From assembly GCA_902825965.1 (NCBI GenBank), contig CADEDA010000002.1:1-64000 (forward strand): a stretch of DNA of 64,000 nt, written 5' to 3'. The translations under genes were made by a program, and so were the position numbers. Source of the stretch: an uncultured Gemmatimonadota bacterium (GTDB taxonomy: Bacteria; Gemmatimonadota; Gemmatimonadetes; Gemmatimonadales; Gemmatimonadaceae). The notes beneath the pieces are model-generated. The model searched no databases and was not told the DNA's origin. It worked only from the letters and a program-made list of their open reading frames with translations. Below are positions 1 to 8,150 of the stretch, one piece after another (position 1 is the first letter of the stretch; every line of letters starts with the position of its first letter).

Positions 1-72
<72 letters not shown>

Positions 73-236
73 CTACAACATGCAATACAGTTAGAACGAC
101 GGCTCGCAGCCAGGTGGTTGGTTGCGGGCCGTTTTGCTGTTCTATGCCCCGAACCGGACGTATCAAGAGTCCGTTCAAGAGTTTCGGCCGTCGATCCGCA
201 AAGTCGCTAAGCGTTGCATGCCCCACTGCGTGCGAT

Positions 237-621
237 ATGAGCGCATCGAATCCAGAGACCTCGATCGCGGACTGGCGCGAGCGGGCGCACACCCTCGAAC
301 GCTTCGGTGATCCGACCTGCGCCCGCACCTGCGGGCTTGCCGCCGAAGAACTCCCACACGCACTCGCGGCCTCCCGGGCCCCGACGCTCAGCGCGTCCGA
401 TGCCGCGGTCAGAACCGGCTCTACAGCGGATCACCTCCGTGCGCTGATCAAGCGCGGCGTGCTCCCAAAACGCCGGTCGCAAAGGCGCGCCGCGCATTCG
501 TGCGTCTGACCTGCCGTCCCCGAGACGTCCCGGCGGCCCAGGTCGCCCGCCACGTCCGCGCCCCGTGCTCAGTGCACGAGCACGCGCCCTGTCGCGCCGT
601 CACAAGGAGGACAAGCCGTGA
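237..621 (+). pseudogene. Excisionase-like helix-turn-helix gene, frameshifted
   Basis: From ATG 237 the reading frame gives a short HTH-type protein with a motif like ADHLRALIKRGVLP, then runs out of frame to a TGA at 507-509. In the next frame, starting in the run CCCAAAA (464-470), the sequence continues as NAGRKGAPRIRASDLP, the typical end of DNA-binding proteins found just upstream of integrases, and stops with TGA at 619-621. One extra A in that run explains the break. The restored stop overlaps a GTG (618) by four bases (GTGA), with an AAGGAGG at 604-610 seven bases upstream, which is the expected coupling to the integrase. No clear Shine-Dalgarno sequence precedes ATG 237. The region 73-236 shows no convincing gene. 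Confidence 0.6.
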
Positions 622-1792
622 AATGGAAGGCATGGAGCGTCGTGAGGATCAAGAAAAGAGGAGTCACCCCCGCCTCACTGTCCGCGTCGGCGAGCTCAGA
701 CGGGACGGCACGTTGCAGGTACTCTGGTGGCAGGGAGGCAAACAGCGCAGCAGATCCCTCGGGTGTCGCCGCGTCGATCTCGGGACGGGCAAGACGGTGC
801 AGGAGCGCGAAGCCCGACGCCTCGGATGTGAGTTCATCGAGGTGTTGCCGAAGAGCGGGGACGCAATTGTCGCCGAACGCTCGACGCCGCTGTCCTTGGG
901 CCGGCTCCTCGATCGCAACAAGGTCGATGGTTTGCTCCGAGTCAGCGTGGGCTATCGGAGGGACACCCTATCCTCGGTGCGTCGAGTTGTGGATGAACTT
1001 GGTGCAGACCCGCTGATCACAGAACTGCGCCCCAGCCTCTTGGAGCGATACCTCGTCAAACGCATCCGCGAGGACCATGCACCAGCTGGCCGCCGTGACC
1101 TGGTGGCGCTCGGGAAGTCGTGTCGCTGGGCCGAGGGCGAAGAGCTCATCGACTCCAACCCACTTCGGAAGGCGAATGCCCGCGAAGCGATGCGTGTGCG
1201 GACGAGGATCAATCGCCCGTACTACTCGCTTTCGGATTGCGGAGCCCTCGGCACCGTCGCTCCACAGGTGAAGGCGCCCGCGTTCCCCATCATGCTGTCC
1301 TTGGCATGGCATACCGGCAGACGCATTGGTGCCATCCTAGCCCTGCGCTAGGTGCGCGTGCAGCTGCGCCAGACAGCTGAATCCGAGGACGCGATCGTGG
1401 TCTGGTACGCGGGGGTGACACCCGACAAGGAGTAGTTCGAGCAACGGAGGTGCTTGAATCGCGGGGCGCACGCCGCCCTGCTTGCTTGGCGTCGTCGGTG
1501 TGCCAGCGGATCGGGTCCACTCTTCCCGGCTCGACGCGATCCCTCGCAGCTCATGGGCCGCACCGGGCCGAAGAAGCGGCTCATGCCGACGGAAAAGGCC
1601 GTCGTCATCGAGCACCAGCAGCACGCGGGCTGGCACGCCTTCCGACGCGGCTGTGCGACTTCCCGCAAGCATCCGTCCCTCCAAGATGTCAGGAAGGCGG
1701 GCGGCTGGACCGACGAGACCACACTAATGCGGTGGTACCAGCACGCCACACCTATCGAGACGCGCCGCGCCACCCTGTACATCGTGGACTAG
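618..1792 (+). pseudogene. Tyrosine recombinase (phage-type integrase), inactivated
   Basis: The catalytic half is recognisable: the Arg-I region HTGRRIGAILAL just before 1349, the box HAFRRGCAT, then GGWTDETTLMRWYQH with the presumed nucleophilic Tyr in the last motif. An N-terminal arm-like region has RRDGTLQVLWWQGGK. The best start, GTG 618 (after AAGGAGG), begins KWKAWSVVRIKKRG and needs a frame change around 645-680 to join the long frame, so one frameshift is inferred. In that long frame two TAG codons (1349-1351 and 1433-1435) interrupt an otherwise open sequence up to TAG 1790-1792. The first sits where LRW is usual in this family. The gene is therefore almost certainly dead unless amber codons are suppressed. 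Confidence 0.85.
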
Positions 1793-1809
1793 TGCAACTA
1801 CACCGTGGC

Positions 1810-2676
1810 CTACCGACGCGCCATCAGCACCAGCATGATCAGAGCCGCCAGTCGATAGAACAAGTACTCGAGCTGTGCGTCCTCCTCGATCTCGGTTTGC
1901 GCGACTTCGCTATGGCGGATATGGAACGTGTTTCCGATTCGGGTAAGTTCGAGGGCCTCTTCCTCCAAGAGCTTCCGGAACTCAGGTTCGCGCGCAGCGG
2001 CACTGAGCATCAGCTGAGTAGATCGCCTCTTGTCCGCAGGTTCGCTCAAAGACTTCAGGCGCTCCCACGCCTTCCACAGGAGCCCGAGTGCCTCACGACG
2101 GGCTGAAGGAGAGCGATTAGTGAATCGCTCCACCGCTTCCCGCAACAGCGAATCGAGCTTCTCATCGCCAGACGGCGGATAGTCCGATGTGACCAGTCCG
2201 GCGAGCGCAGCAGGAACCAACTGCTGCACCTCGCCCTCCTCCGACATCTGGTAGCGCAACCCGTTGCGTTGGAAGATGCGATTCACACGGATTCGCATCT
2301 CCCCCTGCCCACTCTCTCGACTGAAGGAGAGATGGCTATGGCCATAGTACTGGTGATGTTGGAACGGTTCCGCCTGAGCGATGCTCGCGTGGACAAACTC
2401 AATGATGTCCATGGCGACCGGCAGGGATGGCACGACCTCCGCTCGTAGAGGCCACTGAAGTCCGGGAATCTCCGAGCGAATCGCCAACTCCAACGCCTGC
2501 CGATCCGTGCCATAGATGGCGCTTCCATCCGGACACACTTCGGGGAATGCCTGCGCTAGACCACCGCTTGTCACGGCTGTGCTGACGAGCGCGACGATCC
2601 CTCCCCACGCATCGCCCGAAATCGCGGTCTCCGTTCTCGGCCTCGGGCCGCCTTCGCGATCACTGAAGTAAGGCAT
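1810..2676 (-). CDS. AbiJ-like protein with HEPN-type C-terminus
   Basis: This 288-residue protein (start at MPYFSDREGG; a GTG at 2724 would add 16 residues) matches my memory of AbiJ-related abortive-infection proteins: an N-terminal YFSDRE and WGGI region, a central segment with RIFQRNGLRYQMSEEGEVQ, and a C-terminal helical domain with EALGLLWKAWERLKSL and ELTRIGNTFHIRHSE. The R-x5-H in RIGNTFH and the following IRHSE resemble the catalytic R-x4-6-H of HEPN RNases. That assignment is inferred from motifs, not from a search. It is encoded divergently from the ParB-like/methylase pair, sharing a 141-base intergenic region (2677-2817). A role in phage defence is likely but unproven. No signal peptide is seen; the extreme C-terminus (LAALIMLVLMARR) is hydrophobic. 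Confidence 0.6.
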   Translation of the reverse strand: MPYFSDREGGPRPRTETAISGDAWGGIVALVSTAVTSGGLAQAFPEVCPDGSAIYGTDRQALELAIRSEIPGLQWPLRAEVVPSLPVAMDIIEFVHASIAQAEPFQHHQYYGHSHLSFSRESGQGEMRIRVNRIFQRNGLRYQMSEEGEVQQLVPAALAGLVTSDYPPSGDEKLDSLLREAVERFTNRSPSARREALGLLWKAWERLKSLSEPADKRRSTQLMLSAAAREPEFRKLLEEEALELTRIGNTFHIRHSEVAQTEIEEDAQLEYLFYRLAALIMLVLMARR

Positions 2677-2817
2677 CGTCCAGCTCGTTCTCTCGGCAGC
2701 AAGGGTTCCGAGCGACTCAGCCACCGACTGGCAGCTTATGCGCCCACACTACAAGTTAGTTGGCGCGAACAGACGTGAAAGCGATGGTCGCCGCACGCCC
2801 CCTTCAGACTCCCGCCT

Positions 2818-4158
2818 ATGACTGAGCTGCGTGAAATCCCACTGAGCCTCCTGCGCTTGGACACGGACAATCCGCGCCTTGATGACGGCAAGCAGACGCA
2901 GGTACATGCGCTGCAGGCGATGATGAAGGCTCAGGGCGAGAAGCTCGTCGTGCTCGGGAGGGACATCGCGAAGAACGGACTAAATCCCCTCGACAACTTC
3001 ATGGTGGTTGCGGCCGACGACAACGCGGATGAGTTCGTAGTCCTCGAAGGGAACCGACGGATCACGACACTCAAGTTGCTCGCGAATCCGTCTCTGGGCG
3101 ACGGGGTGCTGTCCAAGGCGCAGGTGACCAAACTGCAGGCTGCCGCAGCTGAGGCCAGGTTCACTCCGGACACAGAAGTCACTTGCGTCGTGATGCCGAG
3201 TCGCGACGAGGCTATCCATTGGCTACGCCTTCGTCATGGTGGAGAATTGGGCGGGGCCGGCGTTGTGCAATGGGGTGCAACAGAACGTGAGCGCTTCGAA
3301 GCCCGCGCCGATAAGGAGTCACCGGAGCTGCAGGTCCTCCATCTGCTAGTCAGTCAGGGGCACTTGACGCTCGACGAGGCGAACGATGTTCCGATTACCA
3401 GCCTCCGTCGCCTACTGCGGGATGCTGCCGTGCGAAAGACTCTCGGCATTGAGATCGACCGAAAGGAGAAGTCCGTCACCTCACACTTCCCGGGCAAGGA
3501 AGTGCTCAAGGGCCTCCGTGCGGTGGCGCATCGCCTCGCGAATCCGAACTTCAAGGTCCGTGACATCTACGATGAGGACAACCGCGCTGAGTTTATGAAG
3601 TCCTTCACAGTGAACGAGCTGCCGAGTCCGAAGTCGAAGCTGGGCAGTCCGGTGAACCTCGCCGAAGCGGTCGGCTCCGTCACCCCGGCGACTAAGCCCT
3701 CATCGTCTGGGGTCGGGAGCCGCGCGAAGCACCGGGCCAACGTCGCGCCAAGTACACCCCGACTCAAGATCGGTCAGGCCCGCCTCAAGGACATCTACAT
3801 CGAACTGCAGCACCTCAAGCTTGAGAAGCACACGAACGCGGGCGGCGTGCTCCTTCGAGTCTTCTTAGAACTCACCGTCGACAACTACCTCACTAAGCAC
3901 AAGATCACAATCAAGAAGGCCGATCCGAAACTAAAGGACAAGCTCCAGGCCGTGCATGACGACATGCTGGCGAAGGGCACCATGACCAAGCCTGCCCTCG
4001 CCCCCGTCAGGAAGGCGATCAGCGACGCCGGGATGCTGGCGACCTCGATTACCGCCTTCAACCAGTACGTACACAACGAGAAGCTGTCGCCGTCGCCGAC
4101 CGACGTGCGGGTAGGATGGGACAATCTGCAGGAGTTCTTCGTCAGTATCTGGGCGTAG
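2818..4158 (+). CDS. ParB/sulfiredoxin-fold protein with helical C-terminal domain
   Basis: In 446 residues, the first 110 form a ParB/Srx-like domain: EIPLSLLRLDTDNPRL at the start and the signature VVLEGNRRITTLKLL, with GNRR at residues 78-81 standing where ParB proteins have their phosphate-binding GxRR. The middle (110-300) is unassigned. The last 135 residues form a helical domain with GGVLLRVFLELTVDNYL and a final YVHN...WDNLQEFF that is reminiscent of helical domains in other defence-associated proteins. ParB-fold domains bind CTP or, in some families, act as nucleases; which applies here cannot be told. The start is ATG 2818. The adenine methylase begins 25 bases after its stop, so the two are probably one transcript. 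Confidence 0.7.
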   Translation: MTELREIPLSLLRLDTDNPRLDDGKQTQVHALQAMMKAQGEKLVVLGRDIAKNGLNPLDNFMVVAADDNADEFVVLEGNRRITTLKLLANPSLGDGVLSKAQVTKLQAAAAEARFTPDTEVTCVVMPSRDEAIHWLRLRHGGELGGAGVVQWGATERERFEARADKESPELQVLHLLVSQGHLTLDEANDVPITSLRRLLRDAAVRKTLGIEIDRKEKSVTSHFPGKEVLKGLRAVAHRLANPNFKVRDIYDEDNRAEFMKSFTVNELPSPKSKLGSPVNLAEAVGSVTPATKPSSSGVGSRAKHRANVAPSTPRLKIGQARLKDIYIELQHLKLEKHTNAGGVLLRVFLELTVDNYLTKHKITIKKADPKLKDKLQAVHDDMLAKGTMTKPALAPVRKAISDAGMLATSITAFNQYVHNEKLSPSPTDVRVGWDNLQEFFVSIWA

Positions 4159-4183
4159 TCGTCTCACCTCCAGCGAACTCCGA

Positions 4184-5071
4184 ATGCCGCACCCTAGTCC
4201 TCTCCGGTATCCCGGCGGGAAGGCAAAGCTCACGCCTTTCTTCAAACGACTCTTCGAGCTCAACCATCTTTGCGATGGACACTACGCGGAGCCCTATGCT
4301 GGCGGTGGGGGGCTCGCGCTCTCTCTCCTGTTCGATGAGTACGCACGGCATATCCACGTCAACGACTTCGATCGGGCTGTCTACGCCTTCTGGCATTCGG
4401 TCCTCCAAAGGACGGACGACTTCTGCCGCCTCATCGAGACTCGTCCCATCACCCCGAAGGAGTGGCAGCGGCAACGACGCATTATCGCCAACAAGGCTTC
4501 GGCGGACCTCTTCGAGTTGGGCTTCGCCGCCTTCTACCTGAATCGAACATCTCGGTCAGGGATCATCGCATCCGGCGGTATGATCGGGGGCAACGATCAG
4601 TCCGGCAAATGGAACCTCGACGCGCGATTCAACCGAGTCGAGCTCATGGCCCGAATACGGCGGGTGGCCAGCTATCGTCGCCGCATAACGCTGACGCATC
4701 TTGACGCGCTCGACTTCCTCGCGAAGCTGGCAGCGGAACTTCCAGAGCGGTCGCTAACCTATTGCGACCCGCCGTACTTCGTGAAAGGACAGCGTCGGCT
4801 CTACGCGAACTGGTATCGCGCAGCCGATCATGAGGAAGTGGCTGGCACGCTTGGGTCGTTTCCCCATCGGTGGGTGGTGTCGTACGACTTCGCGCCCGAG
4901 ATTCTCACGCTCTACCGGCCGCACGGATGCGTAGTGTATGACCTCTACTACAGCGCCGCAGACAGGTACGACGGCGCCGAGGCCATCTTCTTCTCGCCGG
5001 ACGTAACAATTCCGCCGATCACGGCGCTGGATACCTTGGCGTCGGGCCGTACCGCTGCAACTCGCGGGTAG
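4184..5071 (+). CDS. D12-class DNA adenine methyltransferase (Dam family)
   Basis: The 295-residue protein has all marks of the MethyltransfD12 family, which transfers a methyl group from S-adenosylmethionine to N6 of adenine. These are the N-terminal LRYPGGKAKL, motif I EPYAGGGGLAL (residues 36-46) for cofactor binding, and motif IV DPPY (195-198) for catalysis. Length is close to E. coli Dam (278). The target sequence cannot be read from the sequence; GATC is only a family precedent. It follows the ParB-like gene by 25 bases. It could be an orphan regulatory or defence methylase, or the protective half of a system whose effector is the ParB-like or AbiJ-like neighbour. No restriction endonuclease of a standard family is visible nearby. 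Confidence 0.9.
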   Translation: MPHPSPLRYPGGKAKLTPFFKRLFELNHLCDGHYAEPYAGGGGLALSLLFDEYARHIHVNDFDRAVYAFWHSVLQRTDDFCRLIETRPITPKEWQRQRRIIANKASADLFELGFAAFYLNRTSRSGIIASGGMIGGNDQSGKWNLDARFNRVELMARIRRVASYRRRITLTHLDALDFLAKLAAELPERSLTYCDPPYFVKGQRRLYANWYRAADHEEVAGTLGSFPHRWVVSYDFAPEILTLYRPHGCVVYDLYYSAADRYDGAEAIFFSPDVTIPPITALDTLASGRTAATRG

Positions 5072-5607
5072 CACACCGGCCGATCAGGAACCCTTGGCGA
5101 ACACTCTTGGTGCGCCCGGGTCGGGCGTACGCTCCATCCGGGCGACCTTCCCCTATTCTCCTCGCCCGATGAAGGACGTCCCGTTTCGACCTCTTGACGG
5201 ACTGCGCTCCGGCGGCCCCACTGCCGCTTGGCCCCCACCCGAACCCTGTCCCATCCGGACTTCCCGGGCCTGAGGTCAGGCAGGGGCCCGCGGTCTCGGT
5301 GTCGGCGGTCGGTCATTCCGTCCTAGCGCCGTGATCGCCGGGCTGCCCGGTCGCGCGCAGCCGAGCGCACGGCCGCGCAGATCGTCTGAAGTGGCTTCGC
5401 CTCTTCGGACAGCGAGAGTACCGTCGCAGCGTCGATCGGCGGGCAGTTGCGCAGCCACCTGAAGTGGTGACAGCAGGGTGAGGAAGTACTCGTCTTCGGG
5501 GGGTGGCGAACCGAAAGGCGCGAGTTCCGACGCCGGGTCTTCTCGAGCGCGAGGTACCGGCCGCTGCTGGTGCAGAAGCCTGCGTGGTCAGAAGAAGAGT
5601 CAAGCCC
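5072..5607. other. Gene-poor stretch of the island
   Basis: No convincing gene is seen between the methylase stop and the transposase relic. Short open frames exist on both strands, but they lack ribosome binding sites and family resemblance. A frame on the minus strand runs on from the relic (to 5323), but after the DQGG motif it no longer resembles a transposase. Confidence 0.5.
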
Positions 5608-5770
5608 GCACAACCGACCGCCTTGATCCGAGTTGAAGATCTCCGGCGTGCGGTACCTGGTGATTGCGTCGTCGACCGCCTCGAGGCTGAAGCCACCGGA
5701 CCCGCAGGCGGCGCGCCGTGGCTTCCTCCAGTTGGAGCGCTCCGAGATGTCTCATGGGTACCACGTCCGC
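5608..5770 (-). pseudogene. IS3-family transposase relic (integrase core fragment)
   Basis: On the minus strand, 5700-5608 encodes a stretch with LEAVDDAITRYRTPEIF followed by NSDQGG. This is the usual segment around the second catalytic Asp of IS3-type DDE integrase cores (family pattern: EALEEA...GRPEIFNTDQG). Upstream, in other frames, are ADVVPMRH (compare the family's DITYIPMR) and NWRKPRR, so at least one frameshift separates the pieces. The rest of the transposase and the terminal inverted repeats were not found. Recognition rests on motif memory over roughly 50 residues. Confidence 0.5.
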
Positions 5771-6089
5771 CTCGGCCGGAGCGAGGTGACCTCGACCCGC
5801 GGCTCGGCGGGCTTGCCACCGGCCTCGAACCCTTGAGGGCACCGGCGAGCGTCGCTCGCACCGCGACATGATCACATGGGCATACGACTCGAAGCCGCTG
5901 GCGAGCGCGGCCATGGTGGCCACACGTTCAGCGCCGGGAGAGAGGCCCTTGCCTTGAGGACCGGGGAATGAGTCCGATGCGGAAGGCGGGACGTGCGGAG
6001 CTCTGCAGTACTGAGCGAAGGATCGCTCGGTGAGCCCGCGTCGCTACAGAGCGCGCTGTCGGACTAACCGGACCTCTCTTCAACTCGGC
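5771..6089. other. Stretch without a recognisable gene
   Basis: Nothing supportable was seen here. Open frames are short, overlap one another on both strands and show no ribosome binding site. Given the relic just upstream, this may be decayed insertion-sequence DNA. Confidence 0.4.
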
Positions 6090-6485
6090 CTACCGAAAGT
6101 TGGAGACCGTGCCATTCGGCTTGATCAGCGCGATGAACGGGACCGCATTCGTGGAAGCGTAGCGCTCCACCGAATCCCACGCCTTCACCACCTGTTTCGC
6201 GATGTCCCACATCCGCGCTTCCTTTCCGTTGGACTTGGCGGTTCGGATGAAGAATATTCCCGCACCGAGCCGCTTGACGGCAGGTTGGAACCACGGGTCA
6301 CCTCGCATTGCAGTGTCCCGCGTGATGACCTGGTAGCCGTTGTCGGCCGCATACTGGACGATCTGCTCATCGAGCGCGCCGATACCGAGCGAACGAATGG
6401 TATCCGTGTGCGTCACCGGCTTCCCCAACTCGCGAAGGGCATTGGCCAGTGCCACCGGCATGTTGGCGTCGAAGAGGAACTTCAC
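6090..6485 (-). CDS. DUF5615-type PIN-like protein, probable toxin
   Basis: This 131-residue protein starts at GTG 6485 with KFLFDANMPVALANALREL. The conserved Asp at residue 6, the middle DEQIVQYAADNGYQVITRD and the C-terminal hydrophobic strand are the layout of the DUF5615/Mut7-C PIN-like family, predicted metal-dependent RNases. Its GTG overlaps the TGA of the upstream DUF433 gene by four bases (GTGA), indicating translational coupling. DUF433 plus DUF5615 pairs are a known toxin-antitoxin-like arrangement, so the PIN-like protein is the likely toxin. RNase activity is inferred from fold family only. Confidence 0.75.
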   Translation of the reverse strand: MKFLFDANMPVALANALRELGKPVTHTDTIRSLGIGALDEQIVQYAADNGYQVITRDTAMRGDPWFQPAVKRLGAGIFFIRTAKSNGKEARMWDIAKQVVKAWDSVERYASTNAVPFIALIKPNGTVSNFR

Positions 6486-7186
6486 CCCTTGCCCTCGGTG
6501 AGCCTGGCCTCCAACTCGACCGCCGCTTCGACCTCTGACTCGGAGATCCGGAACCAAGCCGCGACGTCACGGTGCGAGTCACCGGCACGCACGTGGCTCG
6601 CGAGCAGGTCGGTGCGCACACCGCCGGCGACGATGGGCTGCCCGAACGATCGCTTGGGATCGATCAGCACCGGACGCTGATCGCCGAGGGGGTACCAGAC
6701 ATCGGCGAGGCCAGTCTCCGGATTGAAGCGGATCTGGCGGAGGTAGACGCGAAGCAATCCCTCCATCGCGTACTGGGCGGCACCGACCATCTCGACTAAG
6801 TCGTTGTCCCCGCGCTCTCGGCCAAGACGCGTGTAGATGCCCCCCGGATCCGCGAACCAGTCCCGGTGGGCGAACGGATGTTCTTCGTTGGGAAACATGG
6901 CCCCCGCGACGCGCATGGCCTCGCGCACCTTCGGCCAAGTCGCGCCGCTCCGCAGCATCCCCGAGATGTAAGCGAGCTCTATGAGTTCCAGGAACGAAAG
7001 CGCACCGGTCCGCTTCGAGAACGAATCGAGCGCGATGGCCCCGGAATAGCTCTGACCGCGTCGCTTGTAGCCAAAGGCCCACCTGCGCACGTCGCCGCTC
7101 CCCACCTCCGCAGACTCGAGCCTGAGCAGCCGTGCGGCACGCGCGGGCGTGTACGCTCCTCGGCCGAGAAACGACTCAGGCCTCAT
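6482..7186 (-). CDS. DUF433-domain protein, probable antitoxin
   Basis: The start is ATG 7186, giving 234 residues beginning MRPESFLGRGAYTPARAARLL; longer in-frame extensions upstream look like non-coding sequence. The N-terminal 40 residues resemble a MerR-type DNA-binding helix-turn-helix. The last 55 residues, with FGQPIVAGGVRTDLLASHVRAG and an ISESEVEAAVELE helix, match the DUF433 antitoxin domain. It overlaps the downstream PIN-like gene by four bases. By analogy with similar pairs it should neutralise the toxin and repress its own promoter, which would lie in 7187-7433. No operator was recognised there. Confidence 0.7.
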   Translation of the reverse strand: MRPESFLGRGAYTPARAARLLRLESAEVGSGDVRRWAFGYKRRGQSYSGAIALDSFSKRTGALSFLELIELAYISGMLRSGATWPKVREAMRVAGAMFPNEEHPFAHRDWFADPGGIYTRLGRERGDNDLVEMVGAAQYAMEGLLRVYLRQIRFNPETGLADVWYPLGDQRPVLIDPKRSFGQPIVAGGVRTDLLASHVRAGDSHRDVAAWFRISESEVEAAVELEARLTEGKG

Positions 7187-7433
7187 GGGGCGCCCTCGAA
7201 GCCGATTGCGACTCTCTCCCGGTACGGCATGCATCAAACTTGGACTCCGATCCGAGGCGGTGGAAGCACTGAGCACACCTGTGCTCCACCGCAGTCTCGT
7301 GCCTGCTCCGCATACGCGCAATGGTCGGCCACAAAGCGTGATGGGATCTGCACCCACTCCAGACTCCCGCCGAGCGCCCGACACCGGCCACCGCAACATC
7401 CGGTGGCCGGCATCGACCCGCCCCGCGAACCGC

Positions 7434-8150
7434 CTACGCCGCCCGCAACGCCTCACCACCCCCACGCGCCCCCGCCCCGCCCGGCACCAGATGCACCCGC
7501 TTGGCCGCCGCCCACGCCGCCAGGGTCACCTCATCCCCGTCGAACGTCGCGCGCACCGCGGCGTCCACCCGGTTCACGACGGCGCGGCCGCGGCGGATCT
7601 GCACCTGCAGTCCGGCGCGCGCCGACACGTGTGAGCCCACGAATGCGGCTCGGCCGCCGAGGAGTCGCTCGAGTTCATCGCGAGCCGCGGTGAAACGCGC
7701 GAGGAAGTCGGCCGGCAGGCCCGCCGACACGAACGCCGCCTCAGACGGACGCACCGCCTCGATCACGCCGTCGCAGGCCTGGAGGACCTTGGTCACACCC
7801 ATGCTGCTGCGCGGCATCCGGAGGCCCGAAGGCAGCGGGGCGGTGGCGTGGTCCCCCGCGGCGGCAGCGGTGCCGGCGCCTTCCATGCCATGCGAACGCG
7901 CGATCGCCACGATCGGTCGCATGTGACGGTCGAGCAACTGCTGCACCAGCTGCCGCTGGCGCCCCACCTCCGTGCGGCTCAGGTCGCGACCGGCGAGCTG
8001 GGTGCCCGCGTGCTCTCGGAGGCGACGGATCACGTCAGCCAGGGTCGCGGCGGCACCGGCATACGTCAGCGGACCGGGGAGTGGGTGGGCCTCCACGAAG
8101 GCCAGCACCCGCACGAACGACTCCAACGATTGCTTCTGCTTCGCGATCAT
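7434..8150 (-). CDS. Unrecognised 238-residue protein
   Basis: The start MIAKQKQSLESFVRVL at 8150 is fixed by a good Shine-Dalgarno sequence, GGAGGAAG, nine bases upstream on the minus strand. The protein is soluble, Ala/Arg-rich and mostly helical, with no signal peptide or membrane segment. The middle has a run of Ala/Gly (around residues 95-110) that looks like a linker. The C-terminal third contains VQIRRGRAVVNRVDAAVRATFDG. I do not recognise the family. It lies between the toxin-antitoxin-like pair and the 21-bp repeat array and is read in the same direction as the pair, but 247 bases separate them. Confidence 0.65.
   Translation of the reverse strand: MIAKQKQSLESFVRVLAFVEAHPLPGPLTYAGAAATLADVIRRLREHAGTQLAGRDLSRTEVGRQRQLVQQLLDRHMRPIVAIARSHGMEGAGTAAAAGDHATAPLPSGLRMPRSSMGVTKVLQACDGVIEAVRPSEAAFVSAGLPADFLARFTAARDELERLLGGRAAFVGSHVSARAGLQVQIRRGRAVVNRVDAAVRATFDGDEVTLAAWAAAKRVHLVPGGAGARGGGEALRAA

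Noticed and set aside
5147-5170. Partial similarity to the tRNA-Pro 3' end (TCCTCGCCCGA) as an attachment site
   Set aside because: The match needs gaps and lacks the TTCGAAT core, so it is no better than chance in GC-rich DNA.
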